64,000 bases of DNA from JAMQKA01 sp043951865 (GCF_043951865.1 NZ_JBINJF010000006.1:155232-219231); one strand, 5' to 3'. Numbered from the stretch's first letter, positions 16,499 to 26,121 are shown. The notes: generated by a model from the sequence alone, not told the origin. Numbers and translations: made by a program.

Positions 16499-19141
16499 AT
16501 GATCCAATTGCGGGTTCTGTTTCTTTGCCTGTTGACGGCAACTCATTTTTCTCTTACCCTTGCGGAGGGAGTCGCCCAGTCTGCCTCCGGGCAACGTCCC
16601 CTTCCGGAAATTCTCCGGCAAATCCAGGAAGAGACCGGATTTCGATTTCTGTATCGTGAAGCCCTGGTTTCGGGCATTCACCTTGATTTTTCCACAAAGC
16701 CGTCCCCTTCATTCGAAGAGCTCCGCCAGGTACTTCAGCCTCACAACCTGGAAATCAGGGTAGACAGTGCCTACAACCAGGTCATAATTATAAAGCAGGA
16801 ACCATCAGCGCCCGGACAGGAGTCCATGTCCATCACAATAAGCGGACAGGTAGTGGATGCCGCGACGGGTGAGCGCCTGCCGTTTGCCACAATCACCTGG
16901 CAGCAGGAGGGCCAAACCCGGCGGAAAAGCGCCAACAGCAGCGGGCGTTTTCAGCTGAATTATCCCTCCGGTGGATCCAAACTGGAGTTAACTTCTTCCT
17001 ACGTCGGATATCTCCCCGAAACAGTCCGGCTGGATCTCTCCGCCCGGTCCCTTGAGGAGGTCACTTTTCGCCTGGACCCCCAGCGTATAGACGGTAACGA
17101 GCTGGTCGTTACCGGTACGAGCTATTACGGGCAGCTGGATCAAAATGAATCCGGCCTGGTTGATATCGGTACCTTCAGTCCGCTGGGCAGCTCCAACTCC
17201 ATCCGGGCGCTCCAGGTGCTCCCCTCCACCTCCCTTTCCCCCGCCCTCAGCGGAGATATGCACATACGGGGTAGCCCTGCCGACGGTTTCCACCTGCTTA
17301 TCGACGGTCTTACAGTGTTTAATCAGAGTCACCTTTTCGGGCTGTTGGACAGCTTTAACGCCGATGTGCTGCAACGCAGCGCATTTTACTATGATATCGC
17401 CCCGGCCCAGTACCCGGCTCCACCCGGCGGCACCCTTTCAATGGTTACACAGACAGGCTCACTCAACAACTTTTCAGCATCTGTCGGGGCCAGCAACACC
17501 TCGTACAGGCTTACAATGGAGGGCCCCCTGCGCAAGGGAAACAGCAGCTGGATGGTTTCGGGACGCAGTTCGTACCTGAATGCGGTAGACTGGCTCAACA
17601 ATTCGAAACTGGTACAGTGGGGACTCAATGTGAATCGATCCCGCGAGATATTGGATGAGAACCTGGTCAACATCGAGACCCGGCTTGTTCAGCCCGGAAA
17701 GACAGACGCCCATTTCTTTGATCTGCACGGCAAACTGTATGTCGAAAATCAGGACGGCAGCCGTCTGATATTCAGCGGATATTTTGGAGGAGATCGTACC
17801 AGCCAGGAGGCCGAACGCCTGTATCGAACCTTTCGGTCCGCCTCCCAGAATATCGAATTCCGGGATGTGGCAACCACCAACGACTGGAGTAACGGTACCT
17901 CCAGCGTGCAATACCAGGATCAGCTATCAGAATCACTATACATCCACTCAACGGCAGGATTCAGCATTTATCAATCGGAATTTTCAAAAGACGATTTCAG
18001 CTATACCCGGATCAACCAGGATAACGACACGTTTCAGCTGTTTACATTCCCTTTTGAGAACCGGAGCATCCTCAACGAACTGAAAGCCGAACAGCAGCTC
18101 GATCTGCATTTCGAGCCCTGGCAGTTGACGGCCGGAATATCATACCATTATTACCTGGGAGAATATTTTGAGGATTCTTTCAACCGGCCCGGCTTTTTCA
18201 CCTCCATGAAGTCGCACAAAATTGATCTCTATGCACAGCTCGACTATACCGGCATTGACTGGGCCGACATATCGGGTGGAACCCGGCTGCATTACTACAG
18301 TAACGGCGAATACCTGAGGTGGTCTCCGCGCCTGAAATTACGACTATTCCCACAGTCAGCGGTTTCCGTGGGTGGCGGATACAGTCGAAACTTCCAGTTC
18401 CTCAACAAAATCTCACTCAGCAACACTGTTACATCTGACATCTGGATTATGGCCAATTCCGACCAGCCGCCCACAGGCGTTGAATACTACTCGGCAGGAC
18501 TCTACCTGGAACCGAACCACTGGCTAAATGCACAAATTGAGGGATATTACAAGCAGTTTGACCATGTACGTCTCCACGAAATAAACGCATTGTCCCTGAC
18601 CAACACTTTTAACAACGCCCCCTGGTACATCGACAACAGCGGCAAAGGACAAGGCGTGGAATTCCTGGCAAAAGCCAACAGCGGGCAGTGGGGCATAACC
18701 CAAACATTTACAATCTCGGAGATGCTCCTCTCAAACCCGGTGATTAATGATGGCGATCCATTTTTTGCGGACTGGGACCGAACGTATCGCTATGGTATTA
18801 CACTAGACGGTAAGCTTACACCCGGCGTGTTTCTCTACCTGAGCTGGATGTATGCCAGCGGCGTCCCCAACCGGCTGGCTACATTCGGCGCCGCCAATGC
18901 TCAGCGGCTGGACCATTACCAGCGAACAGATGTTACTCTTGAGTATAAACGCTCCCTCTCTTTTGGAGAGCTGAACGGCTCGCTATCCATCTTTAATCTT
19001 TTTGACCGCAGCAACACCTGGTATCGGGAACTGGCCTTTGTGCTGGACCGGGAGGCCGCACAGAATCGGTTCAGAACGGTACCTGTCGATGTCTATGATA
19101 TAGGCTTTCAGCCCTCGTTCAATCTCTCTCTCAGCTTTTGA
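16499..19141 (+). CDS. TonB-dependent outer-membrane receptor with STN domain
   Basis: An 880-residue receptor. Signal peptide about 1-27; secretin/TonB short N-terminal domain (STN, about 28-98: PLPEILRQIQEETGFRFLY), which in this class contacts FecR. A carboxypeptidase-regulatory-like domain follows (about 110-195: ISGQVVDAATGERLPFATI). The plug is at about 205-320 and the 22-stranded barrel runs to the terminal aromatic residue (NLSLSF). It lacks a SusD partner, so it is a single-component receptor and its ligand is unknown. It forms a signalling unit with the FecR and sigma genes upstream: ligand binding would release the sigma factor and activate P2 and probably P1. Confidence 0.92.
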   Translation: MIQLRVLFLCLLTATHFSLTLAEGVAQSASGQRPLPEILRQIQEETGFRFLYREALVSGIHLDFSTKPSPSFEELRQVLQPHNLEIRVDSAYNQVIIIKQEPSAPGQESMSITISGQVVDAATGERLPFATITWQQEGQTRRKSANSSGRFQLNYPSGGSKLELTSSYVGYLPETVRLDLSARSLEEVTFRLDPQRIDGNELVVTGTSYYGQLDQNESGLVDIGTFSPLGSSNSIRALQVLPSTSLSPALSGDMHIRGSPADGFHLLIDGLTVFNQSHLFGLLDSFNADVLQRSAFYYDIAPAQYPAPPGGTLSMVTQTGSLNNFSASVGASNTSYRLTMEGPLRKGNSSWMVSGRSSYLNAVDWLNNSKLVQWGLNVNRSREILDENLVNIETRLVQPGKTDAHFFDLHGKLYVENQDGSRLIFSGYFGGDRTSQEAERLYRTFRSASQNIEFRDVATTNDWSNGTSSVQYQDQLSESLYIHSTAGFSIYQSEFSKDDFSYTRINQDNDTFQLFTFPFENRSILNELKAEQQLDLHFEPWQLTAGISYHYYLGEYFEDSFNRPGFFTSMKSHKIDLYAQLDYTGIDWADISGGTRLHYYSNGEYLRWSPRLKLRLFPQSAVSVGGGYSRNFQFLNKISLSNTVTSDIWIMANSDQPPTGVEYYSAGLYLEPNHWLNAQIEGYYKQFDHVRLHEINALSLTNTFNNAPWYIDNSGKGQGVEFLAKANSGQWGITQTFTISEMLLSNPVINDGDPFFADWDRTYRYGITLDGKLTPGVFLYLSWMYASGVPNRLATFGAANAQRLDHYQRTDVTLEYKRSLSFGELNGSLSIFNLFDRSNTWYRELAFVLDREAAQNRFRTVPVDVYDIGFQPSFNLSLSF

Positions 19142-19200
19142 ACATGATAATCTCCTTCCCTCTCCCACACTGATATCGTGTCAAACCCTCGCGGTCTGTT

Positions 19201-19318
19201 CCTGATCGGACGCAGATAAACACCGATCAGGCTGATCTACGGAGATCGTTCATGCAGAAACACTGTTATAACTATTATTCCGTGGTGGTTTGCAGCATCC
19301 GTGTCATCTGCTTTCCGG
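19201..19318. repeat. Probable degraded intergenic repeat between convergent genes
   Basis: CCTGATCGG (19201-19209) and CCGATCAGG (19223-19231) form a perfect 9-bp stem. GCATCCGTGTCATCTGC follows near 19294-19310 and is partly complementary to the ACGCAGATAAACACCGAT stretch. This ACGCAGAT/ATCCGTG wording resembles intergenic repeats seen in many bacterial genomes, though I cannot confirm copies here. It may also end transcription from both sides. Confidence 0.4.
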
Positions 19319-19360
19319 TAAATCTGAATCTTCATCGTTGACATGGCACCAGAAACCAAG

Positions 19361-21508
19361 TCATTCCGGCAGCGCAAACGCTACATAACTGTCCCCACCC
19401 GGCGTACCCAGCTTTGTTCCCCCGCATGCCACCACGATATACTGCTTACCATCGACTTCATAGGTACTGGGGGTGGCAAAGGCGGCTGCAGGAAGCGTCG
19501 TCTCCCACAGCAGTTCACCGGTCTCCTTGTCAAAAGCCCTGAACTTCCCGTCGCTGGTACCGGCAATAAACAGCAGGCCGCTGGCCGTCACAACAGGCCC
19601 CCCATAGTTTTGCGTCCCGGTTTTGGGATCCCCCTCATCCCGCAACCCGGTATGGTCGCCCAGCGTTACTTTCCACAGGTATTCTCCGGAATTCAGGTCA
19701 ATCGCATTCAGGGTGCCCCAGGGCGGGCTTATCGCTGGATATCCATTGCTGTCGACAAACCTGGTGTACCCTGAAATCTGGTAGGGAACCTCCGGGCGGG
19801 CGGTATCCGGTTGATCCGGGACCGGTTCCCCGCTACTGTTGGACAGCTGTTCTTCATTGAATAAATAAGCTATCAACGCCTCGGTTTCCGGATCAGACAA
19901 CTGGCTCCCAAAGGCAGGCATCATGCCTTTTCCGCCTGTAATAATATTTTCCACGTACTCTTTGGAACGGGTATTGTCCAGCCCTGTTAGCGCCGGAAAC
20001 CCACTGGCGGGGTTTCCGGAACGGTCGGGACCGTGACACGTTGTACAATTTGTGGTATACAGGCGTTTACCGGGGCTCATCTTTTGCAGTTCCTCTTCAG
20101 GGATCGCCGGGCTAATGCGGATATGCCACGCCATCTGGTTGCTGTTTACATACAGGATGCCTTGGGGATCTGCGGCAGCGCCTCCCCATTCGGCCCCGCC
20201 GTCCAGCCCCGGGAAGACGATGGTTCCCTGCGCACTCAACGGCGTAAACGGTCCTTCGAAACGACTGTTGCGCACCGTTTCCCTTAACTCTTCACGATTC
20301 TCGGCATAGGGGCTGATATCGTCCGGGGTCAGCGTCTGCCGGGCATAGGGAGCGGGCCTGGTCGGAAACGGCTGAGTAGGCCAGGTGTGCTCTCCCCCTA
20401 CGTACGATTCAGGGACCGGACGCTCTTCGATCGGGAACAACGGCTCACCGGTCTCCCGGTCAAACAGGAACACAAAACCCTGTTTTGTTGTCTGTGCCAC
20501 CGCATCGATCTCTTTACCACCCCGGGTAACGGTCAACAGGTTGGGTGGGGCGGGCAGATCCCGATCCAGTATGTCATGATGTACAAACTGGTAGTGCCAG
20601 ATCCGCTCCCCGGTTTCGGCATCCAGGGCCAGCAGTGAATTGGCAAAAAGATTTTTGCCCTTTCGGTTGCCCCCGTAAAAATCATACGACGCTGATCCCG
20701 TAGGTACATAAACGATGCCGCGCCGGCGGTCTACGGCCATGCCTGCCCAGTTGTTGGCTCCCCCGATTGCGGGATTTTCATAGGCATTTTTCGGCCATGT
20801 TTCATACCCAAATTCGCCCGGTTTGGGGATCGTGTGAAATATCCACTCCAACTCACCGGTTTTAATATTAAACGCCTGTATATGACCCTTTGCGGCCCCG
20901 GGTCCCTCTGAAACCCGCAACGGCATGACAACAAGATCCCGGTAAACCGTACCCGGCGTGGTTGACATCACCATTTTATCCTGGGCTTCCCGCTCCAAAC
21001 CGGCCTTCAGGCTCACCCGTCCGCTGTCACCAAAAGCCGGAATCGCGTTGCCGGTAGCGGCATCAAGCGCGTAGAGCCATTCTCCGTGTGTATATAGAAT
21101 TCGTTTGTCATTACCCTCTTCCCAGTAGACCAGTCCGCGGCTGCTGTTTAATCGGGGAGGTCCTTCCCCCCTCTTTCGCCAATATTCCTGTCCTGTAGCC
21201 GCATTAAGAGCAAACGGCTGTACCGTAGCCGTCATCCCGTAAAGAGTGTCATTTACGATGACGGGATTGGTCTGAACCTGCCCGGTATCCTGTGTGTGAT
21301 ATTCCCATGCAACCTCCAGCTTGTCCACATTTCGGGGCGTTATCTGCCTGAGTTCAGAGTATTGATTTCGCTCTGGTCCCCCCTGGTATTCATACCAGTT
21401 TTTTCCAGAACCCATTGTCCCTTCCGGTGAACATCCCCGGGAAAAAAGTCCAGTTATAACAAGTACACCCGCCGCCATTATTAATTTCAAGTATTGTTTC
21501 ATCGGCAA
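19361..21508 (-). CDS. PQQ-dependent dehydrogenase with inserted cytochrome c domain
   Basis: A 715-residue exported quinoprotein that oxidises sugars or alcohols and passes electrons to heme c. The signal peptide ends at SRGC (possible lipoprotein Cys26). Beta-propeller repeats of the PQQ class appear throughout (NAATGQEYW, DAATGNAIPAFG, DAETGERIWHYQ, DKETGELLWET), with GGPERNQYSELRQITPRNV at the start. A cytochrome c module (heme site CTTCH near residue 488, axial Met in MMPAFG) is inserted before the last blades, a known arrangement in soluble PQQ glucose dehydrogenase relatives. No PQQ biosynthesis genes are in the window. It is convergent with the TonB receptor and alone in its unit. Substrate unknown. 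Confidence 0.88.
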   Translation of the reverse strand: MPMKQYLKLIMAAGVLVITGLFSRGCSPEGTMGSGKNWYEYQGGPERNQYSELRQITPRNVDKLEVAWEYHTQDTGQVQTNPVIVNDTLYGMTATVQPFALNAATGQEYWRKRGEGPPRLNSSRGLVYWEEGNDKRILYTHGEWLYALDAATGNAIPAFGDSGRVSLKAGLEREAQDKMVMSTTPGTVYRDLVVMPLRVSEGPGAAKGHIQAFNIKTGELEWIFHTIPKPGEFGYETWPKNAYENPAIGGANNWAGMAVDRRRGIVYVPTGSASYDFYGGNRKGKNLFANSLLALDAETGERIWHYQFVHHDILDRDLPAPPNLLTVTRGGKEIDAVAQTTKQGFVFLFDRETGEPLFPIEERPVPESYVGGEHTWPTQPFPTRPAPYARQTLTPDDISPYAENREELRETVRNSRFEGPFTPLSAQGTIVFPGLDGGAEWGGAAADPQGILYVNSNQMAWHIRISPAIPEEELQKMSPGKRLYTTNCTTCHGPDRSGNPASGFPALTGLDNTRSKEYVENIITGGKGMMPAFGSQLSDPETEALIAYLFNEEQLSNSSGEPVPDQPDTARPEVPYQISGYTRFVDSNGYPAISPPWGTLNAIDLNSGEYLWKVTLGDHTGLRDEGDPKTGTQNYGGPVVTASGLLFIAGTSDGKFRAFDKETGELLWETTLPAAAFATPSTYEVDGKQYIVVACGGTKLGTPGGDSYVAFALPE

Positions 21509-21812
21509 ACTCGAATCTCCATGTTAAATCCCCATTTCCATTTGTATTCCCGGTACCGATCACGTGCCCGCTCAACGGTGGAAAAATAATCTCGCGATCA
21601 GTATCAAGCTACTATACAAAGGATTTTACATAAATTCACGCAGAATGGGCTGCGAAAGCAGGATCTCTCTCCCCTTTTTGATTTTACAGAAATGGCCGAG
21701 GGGACTTGACTGCCAGGCTTCTGAGCCCGGAAGTCGTTATCAGGCTATGATTTTAGCATTCTCGTCGCTCCTCGGGTTCATGGGATGTTGTAACACCCGG
21801 TCTTGTACTCCT

Positions 21813-22073
21813 TCATTCCAAAAAATAGATATCCGGATCATCAATTACGCCAGAACCATTTTTGGCATCGGGGATATCCGCGGAATAGAGAAACTCTCTT
21901 GCCTGTTCCGGGTCATCCACATCAAAAAGCAGTATTACTTCGTCCGGTTCATCCACGTTGCGCCACAGCTTTTTGAGTTGCATGCCTGCCTCCCGTTGTG
22001 CATTTTTGTGGGACTCAAAAACCTCTCTCCATCGAACAAAATCCTCTACCTTGTGCCTGACCAGTACCTCCAT
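21813..22073 (-). CDS. Small conserved-looking protein of unknown function
   Basis: An 86-residue soluble protein (MEVLVRHKVEDFVRWREVFE ... DPDIYFLE). The alternating beta/alpha pattern and short length suggest a dimeric ferredoxin-like alpha/beta barrel, as in antibiotic-biosynthesis-monooxygenase or stress-responsive A/B barrel proteins, but I see no catalytic signature. A clear Shine-Dalgarno (GGGAGA) lies 8 nt before the ATG. Length, codon pattern and ribosome site make it real. It is monocistronic; the roughly 300 bp on its 3' side (21509-21812) hold no gene. Confidence 0.7.
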   Translation of the reverse strand: MEVLVRHKVEDFVRWREVFESHKNAQREAGMQLKKLWRNVDEPDEVILLFDVDDPEQAREFLYSADIPDAKNGSGVIDDPDIYFLE

Positions 22074-22346
22074 TGCCTGTCTCCCTGACTGTGATTTTTC
22101 TTTAGAAATTGACGTGAGAATCGAATATATCCGACATACAGGTACAGCTTCTATTTAACCAAATATTAAAGGCCGTAGCAAATCCAACGGTTGTTCAGCA
22201 CCCTCTCCTTTCATTGTAACAAATTTTTGTAAATGTTGAGTTCAATTTAGATTCTACCAAGCGCCTTTGGAACGAGAAAAAGTTTACACACATTAAGTTA
22301 GCATACATCACCGAGTAATAGTAACGATCGAACAAATTATACTCCT

Positions 22347-24803
22347 GTGAAAAAACTAGATCCTGTATCACTCAACAACGTTTGCGATGCCGACCAGTTT
22401 AATTTTGAGACCACGGAAGAGATCAAGGATTATACCACCATCTTGGGGCAGGATCGCCTCTCCTCGGCGCTGCAGATGGGGGTGGAGATGGACCGAACCG
22501 GCTACAATATTTTTGCTCTTGGACCGCAAAAAACGGACAAGGAAACCCATATAAGGCATTTCCTGCAGGAACGGGCCAAACAGGAAGAAACGCCCCCCGA
22601 CATCTGTTACGTGAACAATTTCGATGACAGCCTGAAGCCGGATAAACTGTTAATGCCGGCCGGACGAGGAAGAACCTTGCAGGAAATGATGGACGAGCTG
22701 TTGGAAGACCTGATTCCCACCCTGGAATCCTCCTTTGAGACGGAGGAGTATCAAAACCGTCGGCAGGCGCTGAAAGACCAGGTTCAGCAAGAACAGGACA
22801 AAACGTTTGAAGACCTGCAGCAGAAAGCAAAGGAAAAAGGGCTTGCCCTGATCCGTACGCCCTCCGGCTTCTCTTTTGCCCCCACCCGGGATGGAAACCT
22901 GATGAGTGAAAATGAAGTCCAGGAGCTCCCGGAAGAGGAGCGTAAAAAGCTGGAAGAGCATATGCAGGAGTTGCAAAAAGAGCTTCAGGAAATCATCCAG
23001 AAGATGCCCGCCAACAAGCGGAAGGTGCGGGATCGGATGAAGAAACTGGATCGCGAAATTGCCACTTATGCCATAAAGGAGCTTTTCAAGGAGATCCGGA
23101 ACGCGTTTTCTGATCTTGACCACGTTCAGGCTTTTCTCAACAAGGTTGAAACCGATATCGTGGAAAATGTGCAGGCGATCCTTGGCAATCAGCAGGGACA
23201 ACAGGGGGGTATGGCCGCCATGATGCAGCAGATGAGCGGTCAGAACGCCGGAGGAATGAATCGGCCCTCCAAATCCAGCCCGGAGGATCACCCGATCCTG
23301 CAACGCTACCGGGTGAACGTTCTTGTGGATCACCAGGATACCGAAGGCGCACCGGTCATCTATGAAGACAATCCCAGTTATAAAAATTTACTGGGTCGCG
23401 TCGAATACAAATCAAAAATGGGAGCGCTTACCACCAATTTTAACCTGATCAAACCCGGGGCCCTCCATAAAGCGAACGGGGGTTACCTGGTGTTGGATGC
23501 CCGCCGTGTTTTACTGGAGCCGTTTGCCTGGGAGGGACTAAAGCGCGCTATTAAATCCGGAGACCTGAAAATTGAATCGCTGGGCGATTCCTACAGTATG
23601 ATCAGCACCGTTTCCCTGGAGCCGGAACCGCTGGACCTGAAGGTGAAAGTGGTGTTGCTGGGCGAGCGGCTGCTCTATTATATGCTCTGCAATCTCGATC
23701 CCGACTTTAACGCCCTCTTCAAAATCGAGGCCGATTTCGAGGATGAGATGGATCGCAATTCGGACAATCAGCAGCTGTACTCCAAACTGCTGGCGGGTCT
23801 TGTCCAGCAGCACGACCTGCGGCATTTTGACAAGCACGCCGTTTCACGAGTCATCGAGCAGAGCGCACGCATGGTCGGGGATAATGAAAAGCTTTCGACC
23901 CAAACCGAAGAGTTGAGCGATCTTCTTGTTCAGGCCGATTTCTGGGCCGGGAAAAATAATCATGATGTCGTTCAGCGGGAGGATGTCCAGCAGGCGATCG
24001 ACCAGCAGTTGTATCGTGCCAGCCGTATTCGGGATAAAATCCAGGAATCCATTGAACGCAATCAAATCTTTATCGATACCGAGGGTACGGAGATCGGACA
24101 GGTCAACGGGCTTTCAGTAATTAAGCTGGGCGAACTGATGTTTGGCAAGCCCAACCGGATTACCGCCCGTATTCAGATCGGGAAAGGAGAAATCATCGAT
24201 ATCGAACGCGAGGTGGATATGAGTGGTCCCATTCACTCCAAAGGTGTACTCATACTGAAGGGATTCCTGGGAGACCGCTACGCCCAGCACCGCCCGCTCT
24301 CGCTTTCGGCCAGCCTTGTTTTTGAACAATCCTACTCCAACATCGACGGAGACAGCGCCTCCTCCGCCGAGCTGTATGCCCTGCTTTCGGCTATCGGCAA
24401 AATTCCGCTGCGGCAGTCGCTGAGCGTAACCGGCTCGGTCAACCAGCACGGTAAAATTCAACCGATCGGAGGAGTCAATGAAAAAATCGAGGGCTTTTTT
24501 GATGTGTGCAAAAAGCGTGGACTCACCGGCGAACAGGGCGTGCTGATTCCCCGCGCCAACGTCAAAAACCTGATGCTCCGGCAGGATGTAGTTGATGCGG
24601 CAGAAGCAGATCAGTTTCACATCTATGCTGTAGAAACAGTTGATGAAGGGATGGAAATTCTGACGGGAATGGAGATGGGCATGGCCGACGAAGAGTGCAA
24701 TTATCCCGATGGTACCATCAATGCAAGGGTGGTTAACCAGCTTGACCAGCTGGCCCAAAACAGGAAAGCTTTTGCTTCGACCACGAATGGAAAGCAGGAA
24801 TAA
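22347..24803 (+). CDS. Lon-like protease (COG1067/LonC type) with degenerate P-loop
   Basis: An 818-residue protease of the AAA_32/Lon_C type, starting at GTG. The C-terminal Lon protease domain is intact: catalytic Ser670 in DGDSASSAE and Lys713 in GGVNEKIEGF. The N-terminal ATPase-like half has family landmarks (VGQDR-like LGQDRLSSALQMG; PAGRGR; NGGYLVLDA). The Walker A position, usually GPPGTGRTT, reads GPQKTDKET (59-67) and lacks the glycine-rich loop, so ATP hydrolysis is doubtful. A helical Glu/Lys/Gln-rich insertion and a Gly/Met/Gln-rich linker (about 277-310) interrupt this half. LonC enzymes without Walker motifs are known to work without ATP. It is followed 5 bp later by a stress-protein gene, so they form an operon. 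Confidence 0.88.
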   Translation: MKKLDPVSLNNVCDADQFNFETTEEIKDYTTILGQDRLSSALQMGVEMDRTGYNIFALGPQKTDKETHIRHFLQERAKQEETPPDICYVNNFDDSLKPDKLLMPAGRGRTLQEMMDELLEDLIPTLESSFETEEYQNRRQALKDQVQQEQDKTFEDLQQKAKEKGLALIRTPSGFSFAPTRDGNLMSENEVQELPEEERKKLEEHMQELQKELQEIIQKMPANKRKVRDRMKKLDREIATYAIKELFKEIRNAFSDLDHVQAFLNKVETDIVENVQAILGNQQGQQGGMAAMMQQMSGQNAGGMNRPSKSSPEDHPILQRYRVNVLVDHQDTEGAPVIYEDNPSYKNLLGRVEYKSKMGALTTNFNLIKPGALHKANGGYLVLDARRVLLEPFAWEGLKRAIKSGDLKIESLGDSYSMISTVSLEPEPLDLKVKVVLLGERLLYYMLCNLDPDFNALFKIEADFEDEMDRNSDNQQLYSKLLAGLVQQHDLRHFDKHAVSRVIEQSARMVGDNEKLSTQTEELSDLLVQADFWAGKNNHDVVQREDVQQAIDQQLYRASRIRDKIQESIERNQIFIDTEGTEIGQVNGLSVIKLGELMFGKPNRITARIQIGKGEIIDIEREVDMSGPIHSKGVLILKGFLGDRYAQHRPLSLSASLVFEQSYSNIDGDSASSAELYALLSAIGKIPLRQSLSVTGSVNQHGKIQPIGGVNEKIEGFFDVCKKRGLTGEQGVLIPRANVKNLMLRQDVVDAAEADQFHIYAVETVDEGMEILTGMEMGMADEECNYPDGTINARVVNQLDQLAQNRKAFASTTNGKQE

Positions 24804-24808
24804 AACTG

Positions 24809-25660
24809 ATGACTGAAGAACTTCCGGATATCGGCTTTCGGCGCATTCTCGTAGCCCTCGACACTTCAAATCACAGCCGGGCCGCCCTGCAGGCAGCCGC
24901 CTACCTGGCCAAACTCTCCGAAGCCGAACTCAGGGGGTTGTATGTAAGTGATGCGACCTGGCACCAGATCAGCCGTCTTTCGCTGATCTCTGAGGTAAGT
25001 GAACTAACCGGTGAACCGCGTACGTTCAGCGAGGAAGATATCAGCAGACAGAGCAAACTAGTGGAAAACAGGATCCGGGACCTGCTGAAACAGGTGGCAG
25101 GCACAATGGAAATTCCCCATACCCTCGATTCGGTTCAGGGCTCGATTGAAGATGAACTGATCAAGGCATCCGAGGAGGCCGACCTGATCACCATCGGTCG
25201 GGCCGGGCATTCCCACAAACAGGAGAGCAAGCTGGGTAAAACGGCCCGGTTTATAGTCCGCCGATCCTCCAAACCGGTGCTTATGCTGGAGCACGGACTA
25301 TCGATTGGCGGGGCTCCGGTCATCTGCATCTACGACGGGACCGAGCAAGCGCAACGCAGCCTGGAACTGGCACTGAAGATTGCCCGGAAGAGCAGTACCC
25401 GGCTTCTCGTCATCGGGCTGGCCAACCAGTCTGATTCGGTAAACAACAGGAATAAAGAGATTGAAGAGCGGGTCCAAAACGCCAGTATTCCGGTTCGCCT
25501 GCACCTGCTCAAACAGCACAATATCTGGAACGTCACCCGCCTGCTGAATAAACTGTACGGCAGCTTGCTGGTCATGCCCAAAGATCAACCCCTGATCAGG
25601 GAAGAATGGGCCGGCAAAATTTTTCATATGGCAAAATGTCCCCTGCTGCTGATAAGTTAG
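24809..25660 (+). CDS. Tandem universal stress protein
   Basis: A 283-residue protein with two UspA-like domains. The first (about 9-160) begins RRILVALDTSNHSRAALQAA and carries an ATP-loop-like GRAGHSHKQESKLGKTARFI segment near 130-150. The second (about 168-283) is shorter and more degenerate (VICIYDGTEQAQRSLELALK, then CPLLLIS). It starts 5 bp after the Lon-like protease stop, so the two are probably co-translated, which points to a shared stress role. Whether the second domain binds nucleotide cannot be judged from motifs. Confidence 0.87.
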   Translation: MTEELPDIGFRRILVALDTSNHSRAALQAAAYLAKLSEAELRGLYVSDATWHQISRLSLISEVSELTGEPRTFSEEDISRQSKLVENRIRDLLKQVAGTMEIPHTLDSVQGSIEDELIKASEEADLITIGRAGHSHKQESKLGKTARFIVRRSSKPVLMLEHGLSIGGAPVICIYDGTEQAQRSLELALKIARKSSTRLLVIGLANQSDSVNNRNKEIEERVQNASIPVRLHLLKQHNIWNVTRLLNKLYGSLLVMPKDQPLIREEWAGKIFHMAKCPLLLIS

Positions 25661-25684
25661 CCCGGATTTTCACGAAATAGTATA
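25656..25684 (+). repeat. Short dispersed repeat, second copy
   Basis: TTAGCCCGGATT then TTCACGAAATAGTA, the inverted counterpart of 2311-2342. It begins at the stop codon of the stress-protein gene and is followed by TATACTTGTAGTATATA and another AAGCCCGAT. Possibly the end of a lost mobile element. Confidence 0.55.
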
Positions 25685-25734
25685 CTTGTAGTATATAAGC
25701 CCGATTAGAAGTATTGAACTGCTTACCAACAAGT

Positions 25735-26121
25735 TCAGTCAACAATGGCGACCGCCTCAATCTCTACCAGCATATCGGGATCAATCAGCCGACTGATCTC
25801 GATCATGCTGGTGGCCGGCTGAATGTCTTCAAAAAAAAGACCGTGCGCGCGGCCAATATCTTCCCACTGGTCAATATTCCGTACATAAATTCGGGTCCGT
25901 ACAACATCTTCAAGCGAAGCCCCCGCTTTCCGCAGTGCATGATCGATATTATTAATAATCTGCACCGTTTGCCGGTAGGGATCACCCTTGCCGATCACGT
26001 CCCCGTTTTCATCCGTTGCCGTCGTACCTGAAATATACACCTGGTTGCCCTTTCGCACAGCGCGACAATATCCGACAATGTCCTCCCATTTTGTGCCTGA
26101 AGATATATGCTGCTTTTCCAT
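25735..26121 (-). CDS. RidA/YjgF family protein
   Basis: A 128-residue Rid-family protein. The classic enzyme deaminates reactive enamine/imine intermediates of PLP enzymes. The family pattern is present: VYISGTTA, ALRKAGASLEDVVRTRIYV and a C-terminal LVEIEAVAIV. The conserved Arg of the active site is plausibly that in RTRIYV. A strong GGAGG lies 6 nt before the ATG. It is monocistronic and convergent with the stress-protein gene. A subfamily other than RidA proper is possible because the strict RidA signature is only partly met. Confidence 0.9.
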   Translation of the reverse strand: MEKQHISSGTKWEDIVGYCRAVRKGNQVYISGTTATDENGDVIGKGDPYRQTVQIINNIDHALRKAGASLEDVVRTRIYVRNIDQWEDIGRAHGLFFEDIQPATSMIEISRLIDPDMLVEIEAVAIVD

